In this document: piece after piece, positions 3,999-6,996 of the stretch
Layout: the number at the start of each line of letters is the position of its first letter
How positions within the stretch are numbered: position 1 is the stretch's first letter
Source of the DNA: Armatimonadota bacterium
Lineage (GTDB): Bacteria > Armatimonadota > Hebobacteria > Hebobacterales > WVXJ01
DNA: 6,996 nucleotides
Assembly (NCBI GenBank): GCA_011773575.1
Contig: WVXJ01000214.1
Coordinates: 1-6,996 of the forward strand
Reading direction: 5' to 3'
Notes under the pieces: generated by a model
Databases searched by the model: none
What the model was told of the DNA's origin: nothing
What the model saw: only the letters and a program-made list of their open reading frames with translations
Program-made: the position numbers and the translations under genes

Positions 3999-4183
3999 CC
4001 GTAGTCGACCGACGAACCCAACACCACGTGACCCCGCAGGACAAGATCGCCGCAGCCGAGGCCGCGCTGGCACGATTCGAGCGCGAGAAGGGCGGCACGT
4101 TTACCGCGCGGCAACGCCACCGCATGACGCGGCTAAAGCGGGAGATCGACGAGATGCGGCGGGCGGTGGGTGAAGCGCCATGA
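3995..4183 (+). CDS. Small basic coiled-coil-like protein, 62 aa
   Basis: GGAGG at 3985-3989 lies before the ATG, which also overlaps the upstream stop (ATGA). The N-terminal 15 residues are polar. The rest is a highly charged helix (DKIAAAEAALARFEREKGG, then ARQRHRMTRLKREIDEMRR), possibly a helical hairpin broken at GGTFT. Size and charge do not settle a function. It lies two genes upstream of the large terminase, so a packaging role is conceivable but unsupported. Confidence 0.65.
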   Translation: MTVVDRRTQHHVTPQDKIAAAEAALARFEREKGGTFTARQRHRMTRLKREIDEMRRAVGEAP

Positions 4184-4635
4184 ATCCCCGGATCAAGCGC
4201 CGAATCAACGACCAGCTCGCCACGGTACAGGATCTGCTAGAGCAACGGCTCAAGGTGGTAGCTGAGCTAGGCGCGCATAGCCGGGCAGACATGGCAACCG
4301 AGATCGCTGAGCTGGCCAGGGCGCAGCGGGAGATGGTCGCCGCGCTGCAAGGCGAGCGGACAGCGCGTGGCGGCGACGTAGCTGTGGCCACACCGGAGCC
4401 AAGCGTTGATACGCGCGAGGTCAACGGCGCGCGGTACGTCCACCTACCTGCGCACGAGTGGCGCTGTCCGAGCTGCGGCGGCTGTCGATCGCTCAAGGTA
4501 ATCGAGCCACCGGATCGGCCGTCCCGTCTTGATGACGATCCCGCCTACTACCTCGCCGATATCGACCTACGGTGCGAGGCTTGCCAGTGGGCCGGTGCAC
4601 CGACCGAGGTAGCGCGGCTATTGACCGCTGAGTAG
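4180..4635 (+). CDS. Coiled-coil protein with C-terminal zinc ribbon, 151 aa
   Basis: The ATG overlaps the upstream stop (ATGA), with a modest GGTGGG about 12 bp before it. Residues 1-60 form a long charged helix with coiled-coil character (INDQLATVQDLLEQRLKVVAELG, IAELARAQREMVAALQ). Residues 61-88 are a flexible linker. Residues 95-138 form a zinc ribbon: C96-x2-C99 in WRCPSCGGC and C132-x2-C135 in LRCEACQWAG, with C102 as a spare. This architecture (dimerising helix plus ribbon) suits a DNA- or RNA-binding adaptor. It sits where a small terminase often lies, but typical small terminases have an HTH and not a ribbon, so I do not assign that name. Confidence 0.75.
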   Translation: MNPRIKRRINDQLATVQDLLEQRLKVVAELGAHSRADMATEIAELARAQREMVAALQGERTARGGDVAVATPEPSVDTREVNGARYVHLPAHEWRCPSCGGCRSLKVIEPPDRPSRLDDDPAYYLADIDLRCEACQWAGAPTEVARLLTAE

Positions 4636-4649
4636 CACCGTGGCACGCT
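4621..4649 (+). promoter_or_regulatory. Putative leaderless promoter for the terminase gene
   Basis: TTGACC (-35) at 4621-4626, a 17 bp spacer, CACGCT (-10, weak first base) at 4644-4649, and 6 bp to the GTG at 4656. This predicts a transcript starting at or beside the start codon, as is common in Actinobacteria. The spacing matches the element before 6302 exactly. No good ribosome site precedes 4656, which agrees with this reading. Confidence 0.45.
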
Positions 4650-4655
4650 AGGGGC

Positions 4656-6278
4656 GTGAAACGGAAGCGACCTACCCCGCCCCGTCCTGGGGCAACTCCC
4701 GCGACAGACAACCGACAGATCCCGATGCGTGCGCTTGCTGCGCGTGCCAAGCATATCGCGGAGGCGCGGCGGGATGTGAACTGCTTTATCGAATACGTCA
4801 TGAAGGACGGCGACGGCAAGCCGATCAAGCAGGGAGCGATTCATCGCGAATGGCACGCCCTTGGAGATAAGTATAAGAGATTATTGATAATTGGCCCCAA
4901 ACAACATGGGAAGACGGGCCAATCTATAGGTCGCGCGTTGCATAGCTTGGGGAATAACCCGAATGAGCTAATCAAGTTTGTGTGCGCGGCCGACAAAAAG
5001 GCGGGAAAGAGGCTTCACGCGGTAAAGCAGAACCTAGACGACAACGACGACCTACACCGCGTATTCCCGCACCTCAATACCAGCCGCATTCCGATCATCA
5101 ACAAGCGGATGATCTACGTCGAGCGCGAGGTTCGTTCGCCGGATCCGTCATTTGAGGCGATCGGAATTACGTCTGCTGCAACAGGTGACCGAGCCACTGG
5201 CTTGATCGCCGACGACGCGGTAGACTTCCGTAACTCGGTTATGCAGCCAAAGCTCCGAAAGACGATCCGGGAAGCGTGGGGTGATTGGTACAGCCTGCTA
5301 CCGCCGAACGGGTGGCTTTTCTGGATTAGCAACCTCTGGAGCCGCGACGATCTGACGCATGAGCTTATGGCGAATCCCGCCTACGCGCTTGCGTGGTACG
5401 AGATCAACCCCGAGACGTTTGGCAGCGAGGTTCGCTTGCCGGACGGTACGATACGCCGAAGCGAGGAACCCCTGTGGCCTGAGTTCTGGGGACTCGAAGA
5501 ACTGAAGCAGGCAAAGAAGATTCACAAGCCACGGCACTTTGCGCGCCTGTTCTGCCTTCGCCCACTGGAGGAGACCGAGCAGCGCGTTAGCGCGTCCATG
5601 ATCAAGCCGTGGTCGGAGCCGCCAGGTGAGGACTGGCACCGTATCATGGTGCTCGACCTCGCGGAGTCGCAGGAAGCCGGCGCCGATCCCGTGGGTGGAG
5701 TAGTAGCGGCAGTACACCCGAGCAGCCCGATCATCAAGATCGAGGACGCGTGGCAGGGGTTCTACCCGTTCCCCGAAAAGGTAAGACTGATTCGGCTGCG
5801 CAAGAAGGGACACAAGCTCCGACATATCGGGGCTGAGCAGTCCGCAGGTGCACTTAGCCTCCAGCAACACTTGATCCGTTATCGGATCGTCGTTTCCATG
5901 ATCCCCACGCGCGGTCAGCGCAAGTCTATCTGGCTCGACGAAGCACTACCGTTTCTTCAGGCGGGTATGATCGAGTTCGCGCCATGGATGATCCGGAAAA
6001 GCGCCGAGATGGAAGGCAGCAACGAGCTTGCCGAATACGGTGACATCGTAGCCGAAATCCTCAACCTTGGCAGCTGGCCTACGGACAATATCGCCGACGC
6101 GTTTACGCGTATGGTCTGGTTTGTGGCGAGCCTCTATGAGGCGTTCGACGGAGAGCTTGATCCGTTGGACGACGATGACGAAGACGACGGGCCGCTCGCC
6201 ACCTGGGCCGACGACATCGATCCCGACGATATCGACGCCCTACCAGACGACCCAGATTGCCGCGTCTTGCTAATCTGA
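4656..6278 (+). CDS. terL: Terminase large subunit (packaging ATPase/nuclease)
   Basis: This protein powers DNA translocation into the prohead and cuts the genome during packaging. In its 540 residues, Walker A is GPKQHGKT at 80-87 and Walker B is LIADDAVD at 183-190 (D186, D187). A coupling-motif-like WISN lies at 223-226. The RNase H-like nuclease has acidic residues at D334 (MVLDLAES), E394 (GAEQSAG) and D481 (DNIADAFTRMVW). Length and domain order fit TerL. The C-terminus (497-535) is an extra acidic tail with a run of Asp. The GTG start has no strong ribosome site but fits a leaderless promoter; ATG at 4725 is an alternative. Codons for residues 72-80, just before Walker A, are AT-rich and rare. 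ATPase and nuclease functions follow from family knowledge. Confidence 0.95.
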   Translation: MKRKRPTPPRPGATPATDNRQIPMRALAARAKHIAEARRDVNCFIEYVMKDGDGKPIKQGAIHREWHALGDKYKRLLIIGPKQHGKTGQSIGRALHSLGNNPNELIKFVCAADKKAGKRLHAVKQNLDDNDDLHRVFPHLNTSRIPIINKRMIYVEREVRSPDPSFEAIGITSAATGDRATGLIADDAVDFRNSVMQPKLRKTIREAWGDWYSLLPPNGWLFWISNLWSRDDLTHELMANPAYALAWYEINPETFGSEVRLPDGTIRRSEEPLWPEFWGLEELKQAKKIHKPRHFARLFCLRPLEETEQRVSASMIKPWSEPPGEDWHRIMVLDLAESQEAGADPVGGVVAAVHPSSPIIKIEDAWQGFYPFPEKVRLIRLRKKGHKLRHIGAEQSAGALSLQQHLIRYRIVVSMIPTRGQRKSIWLDEALPFLQAGMIEFAPWMIRKSAEMEGSNELAEYGDIVAEILNLGSWPTDNIADAFTRMVWFVASLYEAFDGELDPLDDDDEDDGPLATWADDIDPDDIDALPDDPDCRVLLI

Positions 6279-6295
6279 CCGATTTGCCCTACCCT
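6267..6295 (+). promoter_or_regulatory. Putative leaderless promoter inside the end of terL
   Basis: TTGCTA (-35) at 6267-6272, a 17 bp spacer, TACCCT (-10, a TANNNT type) at 6290-6295, then 6 bp to the ATG at 6302. There is no ribosome site before 6302. The layout predicts transcription starting on the start codon. Confidence 0.5.
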
Positions 6296-6301
6296 GTGCC
6301 T

Positions 6302-6673
6302 ATGAGCGGGTCGACGGCCGACAGCGATAGGCTGACTCGTCAGCTATTCCACGCCATGAAGGCGGAGCTAGATACCGCGCGTGCCGTTGCTGCGGCTACC
6401 GGTGAAGAACCGGTGCTACAGCGGCTACGGCTTGCGACGGATACGCAAGGCCGATCAGTAGTAGACTGGACCAAGGCAGATGGGGATTGCACGTACTGCG
6501 GCGGGACAGGTAGGAGGCCCGACAAGAGATATACAGACGAAGCTACCGGGGAGGAGCGAGTCATTCGCGTCGTGTGCCGTTGTGTCGTGCGCAACGGTGG
6601 CGTGGTCAAGGATCAGTACGACCGGATGGTCGACGCCTTGCGCGCCAAGCAAGGGGTAAACGCGTCAGACTAA
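6302..6673 (+). CDS. Small protein with DnaJ-like zinc knuckle, 123 aa
   Basis: I chose ATG 6302 because a TANNNT promoter with leaderless spacing precedes it. A TTG at 6257 in the same frame overlaps terL and lacks a ribosome site. Residues 1-60 are helical. Residues 63-70 read CTYCGGTG, the CxxCxGxG repeat found in DnaJ-type zinc domains, and a second pair, C92 and C94 in VCRCVV, could complete a four-Cys zinc site. The C-terminus is a charged helix. A single repeat without a J domain argues against a co-chaperone of normal type. A zinc-stabilised structural or packaging accessory role is an inference from its place behind terL. Confidence 0.8.
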   Translation: MSGSTADSDRLTRQLFHAMKAELDTARAVAAATGEEPVLQRLRLATDTQGRSVVDWTKADGDCTYCGGTGRRPDKRYTDEATGEERVIRVVCRCVVRNGGVVKDQYDRMVDALRAKQGVNASD

Positions 6674-6694
6674 CACCCCACCTCGGAGGCTTAC

Positions 6695-6996
6695 ATGATG
6701 GAACTGCTGGACGTTGTCAAGCTGCTAGCCGCGGCGATTGTCGCGTTGCTTGGTAACCACGGGATCCAGTATTGGCGGGCGCAGCGGACAGCCAGGTCGG
6801 AAGCGGCCTTGCCGCCGCCAGCTCAGCCGCACTGGACAGACTTAACCGGCGAGCAAAGGCCGGTAACCCACGGGGAGTGTAACTTGCGGCATCAACAGCT
6901 TCAGAGAGACTTGGACAAGGGCGAGGAACGGTGGGCTGAGATGCAGCGCGGTATCCAGGCGATTCGCGAGCAGCTAGCCCAAATGAACGGCAGCCT
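6695..6996 (+). CDS. Membrane-anchored coiled-coil protein, 3'-truncated by the window end
   Basis: CGGAGG at 6684-6689 lies 5 bp before ATG 6695 (a second ATG follows at 6698). The frame is open to the last base, giving 100 visible residues. Residues 4-26 (LLDVVKLLAAAIVALLGNHGIQY) form one N-terminal membrane helix, followed by basic WRAQRTARS, so the remainder is probably cytoplasmic under the positive-inside rule. Residues 36-60 are Pro-rich. Residues 62-98 are a charged helix likely to form a coiled coil (LRHQQLQRDLDKGEERWAEMQRGIQAIREQLAQM). One TM plus coiled coil recalls Rz-like or other phage membrane proteins, but I cannot assign it. Confidence 0.75.
   Translation, partial: MMELLDVVKLLAAAIVALLGNHGIQYWRAQRTARSEAALPPPAQPHWTDLTGEQRPVTHGECNLRHQQLQRDLDKGEERWAEMQRGIQAIREQLAQMNGS

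Noticed and set aside
5298..5870. 190-codon minus-strand frame inside terL
   Set aside because: terL on the + strand has all catalytic motifs; the antisense frame is a by-product.

Overview
The window looks like part of a double-stranded DNA phage or prophage of a GC-rich, probably actinobacterial host. Support comes from a recognisable large terminase (4656-6278), tightly packed small genes all on the + strand, ATGA stop/start overlaps at most junctions, strong GGAGG ribosome sites, and tRNA genes with no encoded CCA end. Two late genes also have a promoter layout typical of Actinobacteria: a TTG-type -35, 17 bp, a -10, then 6 bp to the start codon, which implies leaderless mRNAs. The host assignment is an inference.

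Layout. Positions 1-2286 hold a series of short early/accessory-type genes. The first is the 3' part of a protein that resembles a small beta-rich family common in actinobacterial phages and genomes; the others have no recognised function. One of them (1650-1978) seems to be split across two frames. Positions 2284-3470 hold no credible protein gene. This is an RNA region with four clear tRNA genes (Thr-TGT, Pro-TGG, Leu-TAG, Glu-TTC) and a fifth, Leu-like tRNA whose anticodon region is replaced by a long folded insertion. The spacers between the tRNAs are unusually rich in perfect inverted repeats, including 13 bp and 9 bp helices and UUCG tetraloops. Positions 3484-4635 hold four overlapping small genes: a one-TM protein, two unknowns and a coiled-coil/zinc-ribbon protein. 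They lead into the large terminase, a small protein with a DnaJ-like zinc knuckle, and the 5' end of a membrane-anchored coiled-coil protein that runs off the window.

How it fits together. The right half is the start of the packaging/structural module. The tRNAs all have U34 anticodons that read A-ending codons, which suits a phage supplementing the tRNA pool of a GC-rich host. The most interesting part is the structured RNA field around the tRNAs. It may be a set of separate small RNAs, or part of a large ornate RNA of the kind known beside phage tRNA clusters (GOLLD and ROOL are the precedents). The sequence alone does not decide between these.
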